Assembly: GCA_032173965.1 (NCBI GenBank)
Contig: JAVUNC010000004.1
Coordinates: forward strand, 62,742,501-62,806,500
Direction: 5' to 3'
Length of the DNA: 64,000 nucleotides
Origin: Sitta carolinensis
Lineage: Eukaryota > Chordata > Aves > Passeriformes > Sittidae
Numbering within the stretch: the stretch's first letter is position 1; each line of letters opens with the position of its first letter. The position numbers and the translations under genes were made by a program. The notes beneath the pieces are model-generated. The model was not told the origin of the DNA. It searched no databases and was given only the letters and a program-made list of their open reading frames with translations. Shown here piece by piece: positions 51,105-63,048 of this stretch.

Positions 51105-52681
51105 TCTTTGGTTTTTATCAAAATAACATTAGTCAGACTTTTACCCAACAGCATGAGATGATGGTATCTGGAGTCCATTTTATTGCACCCCAAATGTGTA
51201 AGAATAGGGGTGACTGGATAAACAGATCCCAGGGGCTTCTGACTGCTATTCAAGGAGCAAAGCTGCAAATGGAAAAAATATTTTAAGAAGATAAAATTGA
51301 GGTAAAGGAAAGAATAGCAAAGTCCCTTGCATCCTTACCAGATCTTCCTCTCAAGTTTGGCCTTTAAACCTTTAAAGCTTCATGGATATCTTAAAAGAAC
51401 AGCTCTGAAGAAAAAAACAGCTACAAAACTGGAACTCATCTGTGCAATGCAGAAGAGCTATGTGAGGGAATAATTGCAACCGAGTTAAAGAAAATAGGAG
51501 ACAGTTGAAGAGTGTTTGGATCAGGTCTTTTAGGGAAAACAGGGGTATAGGAAAAGGAGGCTACCTCAGGTCCAGAGGATCCATGGCAGAATACAGAAGT
51601 ATAAGAACACAAAGGGAGGAATCAAAAGGAAGCAGTAGCACACTGAGAGGAATATAGGTAGACATTTACTTATCAAATAGTACTCCCTTAAGTGAAGGAG
51701 CTTAAATATGCAGTGGGACTAAAAGCAAATATGGGGATTCAAGGATAGGTTAAAATAAAAAATTGAATTTTCTCTCTCTGAAATTTCAGTCAAGAATATC
51801 TTTGCAGATCACAAAACAAAACAAAAAAGCAACAACAACAAAAAATAAAAAAAAAACGCAAACAACAAAGACACAAACCCACCCCATATGAATCTGTTAA
51901 AAGTGGTCCCATTTATAAAGCTCACAGTGAGCACAGCCTCCTTGTGCCGTGCCAGCAGGGTGGGGAAAGGCAAAAGCAGGATGTTCTCCTCCTCCAGCCA
52001 GGTGGGCCCACGGGGTAACTCTGCATTCTCTTGCCCACGTCCGTGCCAGGTGCCCCAGCCAGTGCATTATTCCAGTGAAAACGCTGGTGTATCCCTGCCA
52101 CCCTAATTCTCTCCTAATACCTAAAAATATTCCCAGCCAAATCCAGGTGAAACTATGCATGTGTCTACAACAGGATTTGGTTTCACCGAATCAACATTTT
52201 CCAATGTTCTTCAGGAAAATCCCAGTCCAGCATAATATTCATGAGAACAATGATTGCTCAGCCAGGTCTACACAGCCTGAGCACACATACACATTTGTGT
52301 GATTCACTTATGATTATCCTGACTGACCTCTAATTCATTCCTTTACCCTTCTTCCTCCAGATGCATTTGCACACTGATAAACTATTTTCTTTCTAAATCA
52401 ATCGGCCAGGAGAAATGTTCTCCATCTGCAGAAATTCCTACGCTCACCATCCAATATATTTACCCAGCTGTCTTTGTAGAGTGACATGGCAAAATAGCAC
52501 ATTCAGTAAAATCCACATGAGAAATTAACCGGGTAAAAAAAAAAAACTTTATCAAGGATCTTTGACCTCTGAACATTAATCCTGCTCTCTGGGACTTATT
52601 TTATTATTTTAGGATAAAAAGAAGCTCCAAAAATCTTTGATTTTCTACACCCACAAATTATTTCTAAGGACAAAGGCAGAC

Positions 52682-52774
52682 TATATATATTATATATATA
52701 TATATATATACACACATATTATATATATACACACATAATATATTTATATATATATATATATATATATATAAAAA
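52682..52774. repeat. TA/CACATA microsatellite
   Basis: About 90 bases of alternating TA with two CACACA interruptions. It is self-complementary and so prone to cruciform formation and replication slippage. Confidence 0.97.
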
Positions 52775-53902
52775 GACATTGTATATTAATAAAAATCATA
52801 ACTTGGAGCCTGAAATTTTTCCAGCCTTGTAAAGTAGTAAAGGTAACTGAAAGGAGAAACCCTTTCTTTCCCAAGAGATCCTTGTGATTGCATTTAGCTC
52901 TTAAAACTTCTTGAAATATCAAATTTCAAACTCACAATATTTTAAAGTTATTTTTTATGGCTGCCTCAAATGCTTTGGATAGATATACAGGTGGAAAGTA
53001 CCAGAGTTTACAAGCAAAACGTAATTTTTTTCCATTTTTTTAGATATAACTGCTTTGAAAATATTTTTTTCTGTTGGCACAATACATGCATCATATTTCA
53101 TGTACAAAGTGCAAAGGTACAGGGTATTGTTCTTACCAGAAAGAGATGACTCACTATATTTTAATCATTAATAATGTGGCTGTCCCAAATTCACACTGAA
53201 AAAAACCCATCTATCATGATATAATGTATTCTCTTTATGTACATATACAACAAATATTCAACTGTACTCTTCACTGTCTAATTTTTCCTTTAAGATACTG
53301 CACAAGGTGTACCACATTTATTATAATTCCTAGCAAGAATGTATGGCTTCTTTTTCAAATCATAACATAGGCTGAAGCAGTTAATAAGGTATGCATTAAT
53401 TTCTATTTCAGAGCATTAATGCCCATAGTTACAATACTCACATGTATTTTTATCACAACACATTATTGGTGTGGGGTTTTTTTGGAGACAAAATAAGAAG
53501 TAATGTATGTGAAGCACTTACATTGTAAACTTCTTGTTTAATACAGCACTGAATTTCAGCAATAAATTTTATGTTCAAGCTACTTCAAAATGTTTAGGGG
53601 TAAGGAGGTATTAGGATTTTGACCAGCTCTTTTCTTTGGAAAAAAAAAAAAAAAAGTATTAAGGAATAAAATTCTCAACACCTAACCCTTTGAGAGAGAT
53701 GAAGCCTTTCAGGTACAGCTGTCTCTCTAGCACAGGCAGATTTGTCTAATAGTTATAGACATTTCCTGGGTCATTTCTGCAACATACGACTTCGCTTGTT
53801 CCATGGCTACCTCCTAACCTCAGTCAGGCCCATTCCCTGAAGCAGACCATATGGGACAATTGAAGGTCTAGCCAACCCATCCACATCACAGTAAAGATGC
53901 TT

Positions 53903-54022
53903 AGGGCCAGATTCTGCTCTCTGCATTTCTTCACTTCATCTAAGTTTATTTTCACAAGCTCCCAAATCACTCAGCTCTTGTATCTGTCATCTGTAGTCAA
54001 TGGAGAAAGATAAATTGCTTCA
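53903..54022. repeat. Palindromic hairpin-type interspersed repeat, copy 5 (decayed)
   Basis: It starts with TTAGGGCCAGATTCTGCTCT, a typical end of sauropsid hairpin repeats (GGGCCAGATTCTG-TCTC), and includes GTAGTCAATGGAGAAA, like the central AGTCAATGGAG core. The right arm is poorly preserved. A possible sixth piece, ACTTAGTTAGGCACCTTAAT, lies near 54130-54149. Confidence 0.45.
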
Positions 54023-55987
54023 GTGTGCAGCCCAGCCCACAATAACCAGACTTAAAATCCTTCTAGATTTGCCCATCTCTCTCCCTTGACTGCAGAGAGA
54101 ATCCAAAAAAACTAAGCTCTGATCTTTGGCAACTTAGTTAGGCACCTTAATTTACATAGATCTAATCTCTGCCTCTAAGAAAACTTCATTGGAAATAAAC
54201 TTTGATGAAAAATGGAAATGAACTTTTATGAGAATGTTATTATGATTTTGGTCCTTTTATCTAGGTCAGCTCTAATTAAAACAAATAACTTCATCTTTAG
54301 TTAGAAGCTCTGTGCTTTTGGCAACAGGATGTCATGGGACTTCCTTAAGAACCCACTTCAATAAATCAAGCAGCCATGACAAGTTCTGTTTTGAGAACTT
54401 CAAGGTATTGCTTGTTGGAGGAACACTTCCATGCACCACTCAGAAAGTTAAAAGGTGTTGCAGGGTGAAGATAAACAGGCCTGTTTGCTGTATCAGCAGG
54501 AAAAACAGGAATGAGGGCACATGCTGCAGCAGTTTTGTGACTAGCCAGAACTAGGCAAGGAGTCTTACAAGCACTGTCCACCAAGGACTATCACTTCTTC
54601 CTCCACCAAGCACATTATTTTATGCATATGTTGGAGTTGAGAGATTTCTAAACCCATTCTTAAAACACACCCCTGTAGAAAGTGCACTGAAGTATGGCAC
54701 CCAGCAATGTCCTCTGAGACCATCCAAGGAAGAAAAAGCACCTCAGGGCAACCATTTTCACATTTGCTCTGTGCTGGGGTGGTTCAGCTGGGTGAAGCAT
54801 GTAAACCTATGCCTGAAAGAATCTCTGTTGAACACGCCATTTACCCACACTCCATCAATAACCTCCACCTGCAAAACTGAGAAGGAGACATGCTTGGACA
54901 GCTGGCAAGATTGTCAGAGGTGTGCTATCGATTCTGGAGCAACCTGAGCCCCACATCATTGCCTCTGTGTTTGACTAAATAAATACCTCTTCCTAGCAAT
55001 CTGTCCTGGAGCATTATTAACTGCCCAAGTAATGCAGTGAATCAGCAGTGGCTTCCTCCAGTTAGAAAAGATAAAAGTCCAAACTGATGGGTCCCCCAAA
55101 ATGGTCCCAATAAGGCCAGAAACCTCGGAGGCAGCGAATGACCAAAACTGAAGGAGTGATGATACTGGATGTGATTTCTAAGATATGTTAATTCCCCTTG
55201 CCATTCTGGATGTAGTAATTGAAAATTACTAATTGCAGAGATGAACTGTCAGATATTTTCAAAGGGTTTTTTCATCACAGAAGACCATAGTTTCTCTAGA
55301 AAGACAGTCATAGACGCATGAAAATTTCTTTGCTGAAGGGGTCCTCTGATTCAAAAGGGAGGAGAAGATTCAAAATGGGGAGCTGGGATGTTTTAAGAAA
55401 GTCAATGAATATTTCTCATATGTGTGAGATTTTAATTTCCTAAAATATAATTTTACAATAATTTCAAGACAGAAAACATATTAAACCCCCCACATTTTAT
55501 ATCTCTTAAATAAATGTCTACAGTTTGGGGGTAACAGTAAGGACATGAAGCATAAGCAACAAAGTGAATAAGAAAAATAAGAGATCTCTCTCCCTGTCTA
55601 AAAATCCAGCAAATCACAATGAATCTTTAAAACAGAGTGCAAAAAGAGGAAATTAGCTTCAGAACAGTTTCACACTGAATCTAATCACTGTTGCAGCTAG
55701 CTGTTAAGAAGAAACGGATCATTAATTGCTTTTTACAGTTTTTTTCTGCTAACATTTTTGACCAAAAAGCTGAAGCTAATGCTCAAAATATTCCTGAGAA
55801 CAATCTCTAAAAAAACAAATGTTAAACGTTGAAAGGATCCCTTTTTTTGCTTTATCATTTAAATTAGAAAGCGCTATATGTCCTAGAACTGTGATAAGAC
55901 AAATAATATATTTAAGTGTGTGAAGATTAGAGTGGGTTAGAAGCTACCTGGCAAAATGTCCTTTTTTTCAGAAATGTTGACTCATCA

Positions 55988-56013
55988 AAACTGAAGTTAA
56001 ACAACTTCAGTTT
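55988..56013. repeat. Perfect 11-bp inverted repeat with 4-base loop
   Basis: Arms AAACTGAAGTT (55988-55998) and AACTTCAGTTT (56003-56013) are exact reverse complements around AAAC. There is no following T run and no upstream gene, so a terminator-like reading does not apply in a vertebrate. A structured RNA is conceivable but unsupported. Confidence 0.85.
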
Positions 56014-59000
56014 AGTTGCAAAGAAAAGGAAATTTTGGCAACTCTCCCAACTCAAAGAACCTATAGCAAAAAAAAAAAAAAAAAAGTGCTTGAAAATCTG
56101 ATTCCATGTTTTGTTTTATTGTTATAGAACTTTTTATTAGCGTTTTTAATTAGCATATATTACATGAAGTTCTTAAAACTGTTATTAAACTTTCCTGCTA
56201 TTGATTTTGGCACAAGCTCATTTACATTCAGGTCTGTCTAGTTCAATATAATGTAGATACATGACTTAAAAAGAGAATTTCAAAAAGAAGTCTGTGCCTT
56301 TAGAAGACATAATTTTCAAAAACAAAATGTAATGAACAGAGCTGACCACAGACAACGTGAGAACCCCAGTAGAATTTAGAGAAAAGAAAGTGCTTTTCAA
56401 CCTAGAAAAATCCACCTGAATCCGAAGTCCCATTTTTCAGCTCTGTCCAATCCCTCACCTCCAGCCCCATTCTTCACCTGTCTTGCTGCATGCTCACACT
56501 TCCCCAAAATGTGTACCCTGAGGAATGAGTCTGCACACAGCTGTTATTGCTGAGCAACTGGTATCAGGAACAGGGCATGGGGCTACCTAGGGGGACCTGG
56601 AGCCTACATGTGCCTCACACCAGCCTTGATTATAAAACTTTGTCAAGCTCCCTCAGAAATCATGGCTATGGAAATGTGTTTTTATATGTCAGGCTAGACA
56701 CTAAGAAAAGCAGAAATAAAAAAAAAAAAAAAAAAAACTAGATTTGCATTAAGTATGCTTTGAAAAAATTAGTGGTTTACTTCCCTCATTTTCCACCATT
56801 TCACAACTTTCAAAACAAAATAGGAAATATATTTCAAATAAATCTGGAATAAATTATCTTTCCTTTGGGTCATAACTGTCCATAAGCAGCACCTTCATCT
56901 AAGAGTAAATTGCTGATATAGTGATGCAACTTAGAAGAAAATATCCTGTGTTGCAAGGGCAGTAGAAACTGGCCTTCACCATGAATTGCCACCATCACTA
57001 ATGAAAGTGGCTAGCTGGATGGCTAAGGAGACCTCTCATCAGGGAATGTTAATGGAGAGGAATCAACCTTATATGCAATAAGTGAACAATCAGGTAATGG
57101 AGTCAAGGAACCATATAGGCAAGGTGGAAAATAAATGCCAGGGACTTGAGAAATCTAATCAATGCCTGATTAAGCTAATTGAAGCCTGGCCACTGAAAAT
57201 TAATGATTCAGAAAATTGCTCCCAGAACAGAAAAATGCAAAGATTGCTGGATCTCACATAAGAGACAGAAGGTTCAAATGTTAAAGCAGTTATTAGGAGA
57301 TTAATACATGGTACCCGGGGTACAAAAAAGTTTGCTATGTCACCTTTTGCCACATTAAGTGTATTGCTTCCCTTCTGCTTCTCCCAGCCCAAGCACCCAC
57401 CAAGGCTCTAAAGTCCACTAGTTTGGGGGTTTTTAACTTTAAGAATAAAGGGAACACTAAAGCTGAAAAGAGCAGTAGTGTTCTAATTACTCCAGAATGT
57501 CTTCCTTTCCAACTTCAGTGAAAACAAAGGGCTTGTGTTCAAACTGAAAAACATAAAGTAGTGATGCTAAAAATAACTATGGCATGAAATGCAAAAGACA
57601 CTTTATCACAAGCTTAGGTACAATTGCTCTAATCCAAAGCATCAGTGTTTTCAACTAAAGGATCCTTTAGAAACCCTTATTGAACTGGTGGGCTTTTCTT
57701 TTTGTTCTTGCCATCTGTGTACTCCTGGACATTCGTGGATAACTGCTGGGTTCTGTAAGAGGTCATTAAAAAAATGCTTAAAAAGCAGGCCTTATATCAG
57801 AACACTTGCACTTATTACACAAAAGCCTTCACCTCTACAAGAAATTTCCCAAGGTACTGGGTTTTGAAACCATTAAGTTGTAAAAATACTTACAATTGTA
57901 CCTTTCAATATTTTGTGATTTCTCAGGCCAAGAAATCCCAAACCAAATTCTTGTGGTTTCCATGGAATTCTGCTAAGCCATGAAAACTAGGTTGTGGACT
58001 GTCCATAGGAGCATATCAAACAGTACTGTAATTCCTCCATTAAAAAATCTGATGAGAAAAAAGTGCATGTCTTTACTAGTGCTCATTTAATTCTTGAATT
58101 TCTTCTGAATTTTTTCTGATTCTTTCATCTGTACCTCATTACTCATTTGAGATTCTGTCTTCATTAGACTCACTTTTTTAAAATCCATCTTTGACAAAAC
58201 TGAAGGTGTGACAACAGTCCTTTGGCATAAAATGATTTAGGGATCACCACTTTTAAATCAGCACTGATTTTATCCTGCCATTGTGGGAATCTGGCTGCCA
58301 GCTTTACTAGTTCCACCTGAAGTTTGCCCACATTTCTTCTACCTTAATTAAATGAATTTGGAGCATATTTATAGTTTAATACATCATTGGTCTTCCATTT
58401 TCCAAACGATTAATAAATAGACCAGCTTCCACCCATAAACTGGAATCTGAGATACTCCAAAGGTTTGAGTTTTTTTCCCTCCTTCTTTGTACTCTTTTAT
58501 CCACAGAGGATGCTACTTTCTCAGAGTATTACTCTGCTCAGAATATCAAAAATACTAAAGTGTTACTATGCCTAACTCAGACATGCCCTGATGCTTAATG
58601 GCATACTTGCATGCAATTAATATGCAGCTAAAGAGATTCCCAAAGCTGGCTGAATGTGACACCGCTAAGCAGTGAAACAGAGGAAATGGGTGGGGTTTAG
58701 GCATCAATTCAGCTGAAGCAGGCATTCTGCCAGGCACTGTAAATCCTATCAGAACAAAGGGAACAAAAAATTCACTCCTTGGGATCTCAGAAATCTGCCA
58801 ATTTTAACAGTTATTTTGAATACAGAGAATGCAAGATCAAATCTATCTTCTGCACTGATTCAGAAGGAATACTTGAATCTCAGACTTCTATCTCCTCTCA
58901 CCACCTCTCTAGGGAAATTCCATCCTTTTGTTTCCTTAGCTGTCACTTCAAGAAGTATTAGTGATTATGTACAGAAATATACTTTATCAACTGGTTTTCA

Positions 59001-59139
59001 TTCATATACTGTATCATTTATACATTTAAGGAACTAGTGAGGTGCAATAATCCTTTACAAAATTTGTGTCATTTTTTTCACGACCATATCATCAAACTGT
59101 GTTTCTGAGATTTTTTTATAGTTTCTATATTTTTAATCA

Positions 59140-59360
59140 TCCTATCCTGCCTTAGATGCCAGGAACTGAAGTCTTACTGCTCTGTAATTCTCCAGGTTAT
59201 TATGCAGGCTTTTTATAAATATAATATTTGCTATCTTCCAATGTAATTGCTGACTTAAGTAAAAGATTGTGTACTTCAGTTAGCAGCTATTTTACTCTTA
59301 AATTCATTAACATGTCTATTTGTGCTCCATCCATTTTGATGCTGTCCTTAACCCTTTGCT
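59140..59360 (-). mobile_element. Possible ancient LINE fragment (decayed)
   Basis: The blocks TACTGCTCTGTAATTCTCCAG, TATTTGCTATCTTCCAAT, GCTGACTTAAGTAAAAGATT and GTTAGCAGCTATTTTACT occur in an order that recalls an amniote non-LTR retrotransposon coding region read backwards (CTGGTCTGTAATTCCC, TAGCCATCCTCCAGTC, GCTGATTTAAATGATAG, GTTAGTAGTTCTGCAATT). Frames are destroyed. The assignment is from memory and low in identity. Confidence 0.35.
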
Positions 59361-60665
59361 TTGCTGGATTTGGACACTTCAGCAGACTTTCACCTTCCCA
59401 GCTGGGTAGCAAGAACTTCCAAGTCTCCATTTGTATTAAAGATGAAATTCCTTGACTTGACAGTTGTCAAAACCCCATCTCTTTCCTTCAGGATCTGCCC
59501 TGTCTTAATCTATCAGCCACCAGTGCTGCCCAGTGTGGGTCAATGTTTGTTATGGAAATAGAATACATACATAGAAACAGAACTCACACATAAAAATAGT
59601 GTGGGCAATCCTCCTCACGTGCAGCAAGTTCTGTCATCCCTAACATCTTTTGAACAGATTACTGCAGGACTCTACACTGAAAACAAGACAGGAGAACTGA
59701 ACCAGCCTTCCCTCCACAGCGGGCAAAGTACTGTACTCTGCACAAGCAGAGCTCAAAGGTTGTTGGAGCAGCTTTGGAAAAGCTCTCCCCTCTGTTTGTA
59801 TCTGCCTGGTTGCATTCATCTCCCCTAAGTTACTGCCCTGAATCAGAATACCTTCTCAATTACTAGTGCATTTAATTTCTCTTATTTATCTGTCTGACCT
59901 TTAATGTTGATTTAGGAGGACACTAGGTCAAAAGCCAACTAAACGTACCATTCCAAAATAATTAAGAAAAGCACTCTAGGCTGAGCTGCTATCAACTCCT
60001 TTCTCCAGACTGTGCAATCCTCTCTTGCCTTCTGCCAAGTGCTATTGCACAAGAAACCTTTTTCTGAAAATACTGGTCATTTCAAGTAAATCAAATAGAC
60101 TTTGTAACATTCCTATGAAAATCTGTCGGATTTACTTCCTAAGTATGGGAGTCTTCCCTAGCTGGTGTAAGACTACTGAATTTTCCATGAAAGGCCCTCT
60201 TCTAGATCAAGTCCTACATCAACCAGCTCTTTATAAAGACAAACATTATTCCACAATGCCAGCACAAGCTTTATTATGAAAAATCTCACCTTGTTACTAC
60301 CATAATACACCAAAATAAATGTTTATTTCATAAACTTTTATTACATAAAATCTTTGGTCTTAAATGTTCCTGAAAAGATCTCAGCATCAAGAATCAAGTC
60401 CTTTAGTGCTCACAAAGAGAAAGCAAAAAAGGGCAGCAAACTTGATTGAATTAAAATTTCCTATGGAATTCAAATTGGTGCATATATTTGGTTGTGGAAT
60501 TGGGTTTTTTTTCACAATTCAGTCAACTTTAGTCAGATTCATCATTGATTTAACAATCTACAGAAAAGTGCATACATGCAGGTACCTGCTGGGTACAGCA
60601 CAGTAAGATGTTTATATGGAATTTTAAAAGAAAACTTTAAAAACTGGAGAAGGATATACCACACT

Positions 60666-60690
60666 AAAAAAAAAAAAAAAAAAAAAAAAA
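60666..60690. repeat. A25 homopolymer
   Basis: About 25 uninterrupted A, directly visible, inside the possible 3' UTR. No attached gene or signal was recognised. Confidence 0.97.
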
Positions 60691-61118
60691 TTAAAAGCTG
60701 AGATAATTATTTCTGTTCACTACACTCAAAAATCAAACTGTATTTGAATTAGCGAATACCTACAGAAATTCTGTGTCATATAACAAAAGGAACTATTTGT
60801 TTCATTTCAATTAATTTCTTGTAGTCTTTATCCACAACTACACTGATTGAAGCAGACAAGAGTAAGTTGCAGCTGGAGATCAGGTGTTAAAAGACAAACC
60901 CACTGAAAAGCATAAATGTATTATATATCTACACTTTTATTCCATGTGACAATTGCAAAATGCCACTCAGGAAATGCCATCTCTGAGCTGACTGATAAGA
61001 TCATTTCCTTATCTCTTTTTTAGCTCTTGTCATTCCTCCTTGCCATACCAGTCACAAAAAATAGGCCAAGAGGGGTGGGGATAAGTAACATTTAATAAAT
61101 CTACTAAAAAAAGGCAAA

Positions 61119-61182
<64 letters not shown>
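61119..61182. repeat. TG/TA compound microsatellite
   Basis: A TG run (with one ATA break) passes into about 17 TA units. It would lie in the possible 3' UTR, where it could pair with itself. Length is probably variable among individuals. Confidence 0.97.
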
Positions 61183-62904
61183 CTTTAAGAATAGACAGCT
61201 GACTAATTTTTTACCTATCTGGGCTGACATGCAAAAAAACAATATTCATATTTATCTGTAAACAAGTGAACAGTTAAAATGAGTCAGCTTTGCAAGCAGC
61301 CTACATGATGCTTCTGAGAAGAGTTTCAGGAATCTACTGGTATCTACAGAGGAACTGAAATATAAATATTAAATAATTACTAAGAATTCATTCCACCTGA
61401 GCCAGTAAATTATAACTTTCCAATCTGAATTCATCTTCTCACAACAAAGAAAAGACTCTCTGATTCTCTTAACAATTTCATGGTGTATCCCAATGTTACC
61501 ACAAGCCTTGAGAGATAAGGATGTTCCTCTGTTAAGAAAATCAAGTTATTAAATTGGTCAAAGATGACTCTACCAGAAATGTATTCAAATCTTCTTTATT
61601 AATTATCATAGGAATTTAGTTTGAGAGTCAGATATAAAATTTCACTCAGCTTTCACAGATAAAATATATTATGTACAAAAATTCCCGGGATTTTAATTTA
61701 GTAAAACCCCAACAGTACTTAACCGAGCAAGTTATTCTCAGTACAGAGAGGAGCTCTGCAGGACTGATTCATTCTTTTACAGTGCATTAGTTTAATCACC
61801 TAGGAGATTTCTAACAGACGATGAAATCTAAACAGGAGCAGGAACTTCAGTTATCTTTGGATGAACATATTTAGTTTCACATTCTATCCTAGCACCAAGC
61901 AAAAGAAAACAATTTAAATACACTTCAGTTTCATCCACATAATTTATTTGACTTTTGTTGGATTTAAAAAGGCAGAACCAGATATTGTATCTTAATGCTG
62001 CAGTTAAGTTCAGGTTCTCCTCTTAATAACTCCCTTGAAATAGAAGCCAATGGGATTTTTTTCTTTTACTATTTTTTGACATACAGTAATTGCAACAACA
62101 CAGTAAAATTTGTTTAGGATAGACAAGTGAGTCAAACTAATGATTACAACAAATTATAGAGCAGCCTTCTGTTATTCCCTATACCCTTTTAAAAATAATT
62201 TGTTGTATTACACAGTCTACCAATTATCAAGCAATAATCCAAAGAGACTCTCAAGATATAGTGACATATTGTTAACAGCTCAAACAGAAGTGAACTCTAA
62301 TGAGCAGTCAAAATCAACAAACAAAAGAATAAAATCCTATTTTCCCTATACAAAGAATACTCCTTACTGGTAAGAAGATACTGGATCAGGCCCAAACTGT
62401 ATAAAAATAAAACCAGCTGATAATAAAATATGATAATGCAAATTAATAAAGTGTATTTAAAAAAATGAATGTTCAATGCCACCATGACAATTCCCACTTT
62501 TTCAATGTCTCTAGGAGATGTAAATGTATTTTGTTCTATGAAATCCCATATTTTAATAGAACATGCCAATGTTTGTATAAAAAATTACTCTTCTAGGTTA
62601 ATGTTCTTCATTCCCTTTTTTTGTGTGTGTTTCTGCTTTGTAACAGTAGAATTGTTCATAACCAAAGATCTCAGTCATTAAAAAAATAACTTTAAGAACT
62701 GTGTGTAGAAACGTAACTGGGTGCCGACATACCGGAGTGTACCGAGAGGAGCTGACACACAAACAAATTCAACTTACAAAAAGTTCTGTGGTTTAGAGTT
62801 CAGAAAGTTCCTGACCCATAGTGGAAGCATGCAGCAGTAAATCTGTATCTCCTACCCCTTCCTTCCCATTCTACGTGACGCTGATTGTGTCGGAAGAGAC
62901 ACAG

Positions 62905-63048
62905 TCAAGCGTCCTCCCACCTACTCATCAGATGGCTGTGCCAGCAAGGGATCATGGTTTTCACTGGAGAGAGGATCTTCCCTGCACACATGGGAGGTGA
63001 GGAAAATGCTTTCCCATCTGGTTGCATGAAGTCACTCTCGAAGGAGAT
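62905..63048 (-). CDS. Candidate terminal coding exon, gene unidentified (partial)
   Basis: On the minus strand a strong acceptor ends at 63049 (branch-like CCTAAT, a long pyrimidine tract, then AG). From 63048 one frame stays open for 47 codons to a TGA at 62907-62905, beginning ISFESDFMQPDGKAFSSP. A weaker AG at 62983-62982 opens a second frame that ends at TAG 62923-62921 with the acidic tail EDPLSSENHDPLLAQPSDE, which resembles a cytoplasmic C-terminus. I cannot tell which frame, if either, is used, and I do not recognise the protein. The rest of the gene would lie to the right of the window. It could also be a non-coding last exon or chance. Confidence 0.3.
   Translation of the reverse strand: MSFESDFMQPDGKAFSSPPMCAGKILSPVKTMIPCWHSHLMSRWEDA

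Larger units (their letters stand above)
49720..60250. other. Non-coding desert, no gene recognised
   Basis: Open frames are short (102 codons at most, 49895-50203) and unlike any known protein. The stretch holds a tandem GGGGAGTCAGACT pair (49837-49862), an A-rich patch (51810-51872), A runs (50712-50738, 53640-53656, 56070-56085, 56718-56737) and the repeats listed separately. Nothing else stands out. Confidence 0.55.
60255..62904 (-). other. Possible 3' UTR of a minus-strand gene
   Basis: This lies directly downstream, on the minus strand, of the terminal-exon candidate. It is AU-rich with many ATTTA-like strings, and no frame longer than about 90 codons runs through it. Minus-strand AATAAA signals occur at 60342-60337, 60327-60322, 60275-60270 and also near 60941, 61600 and 61948; the three between 60270 and 60342 form a cluster that would make a reasonable 3' end. 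The assignment depends wholly on the exon candidate being real; otherwise it is intergenic. Confidence 0.25.

Noticed and set aside
55988..56013. Hairpin read as an intrinsic terminator
   Set aside because: There is no following T run, and the window is vertebrate DNA, where this mechanism does not apply to Pol II genes.
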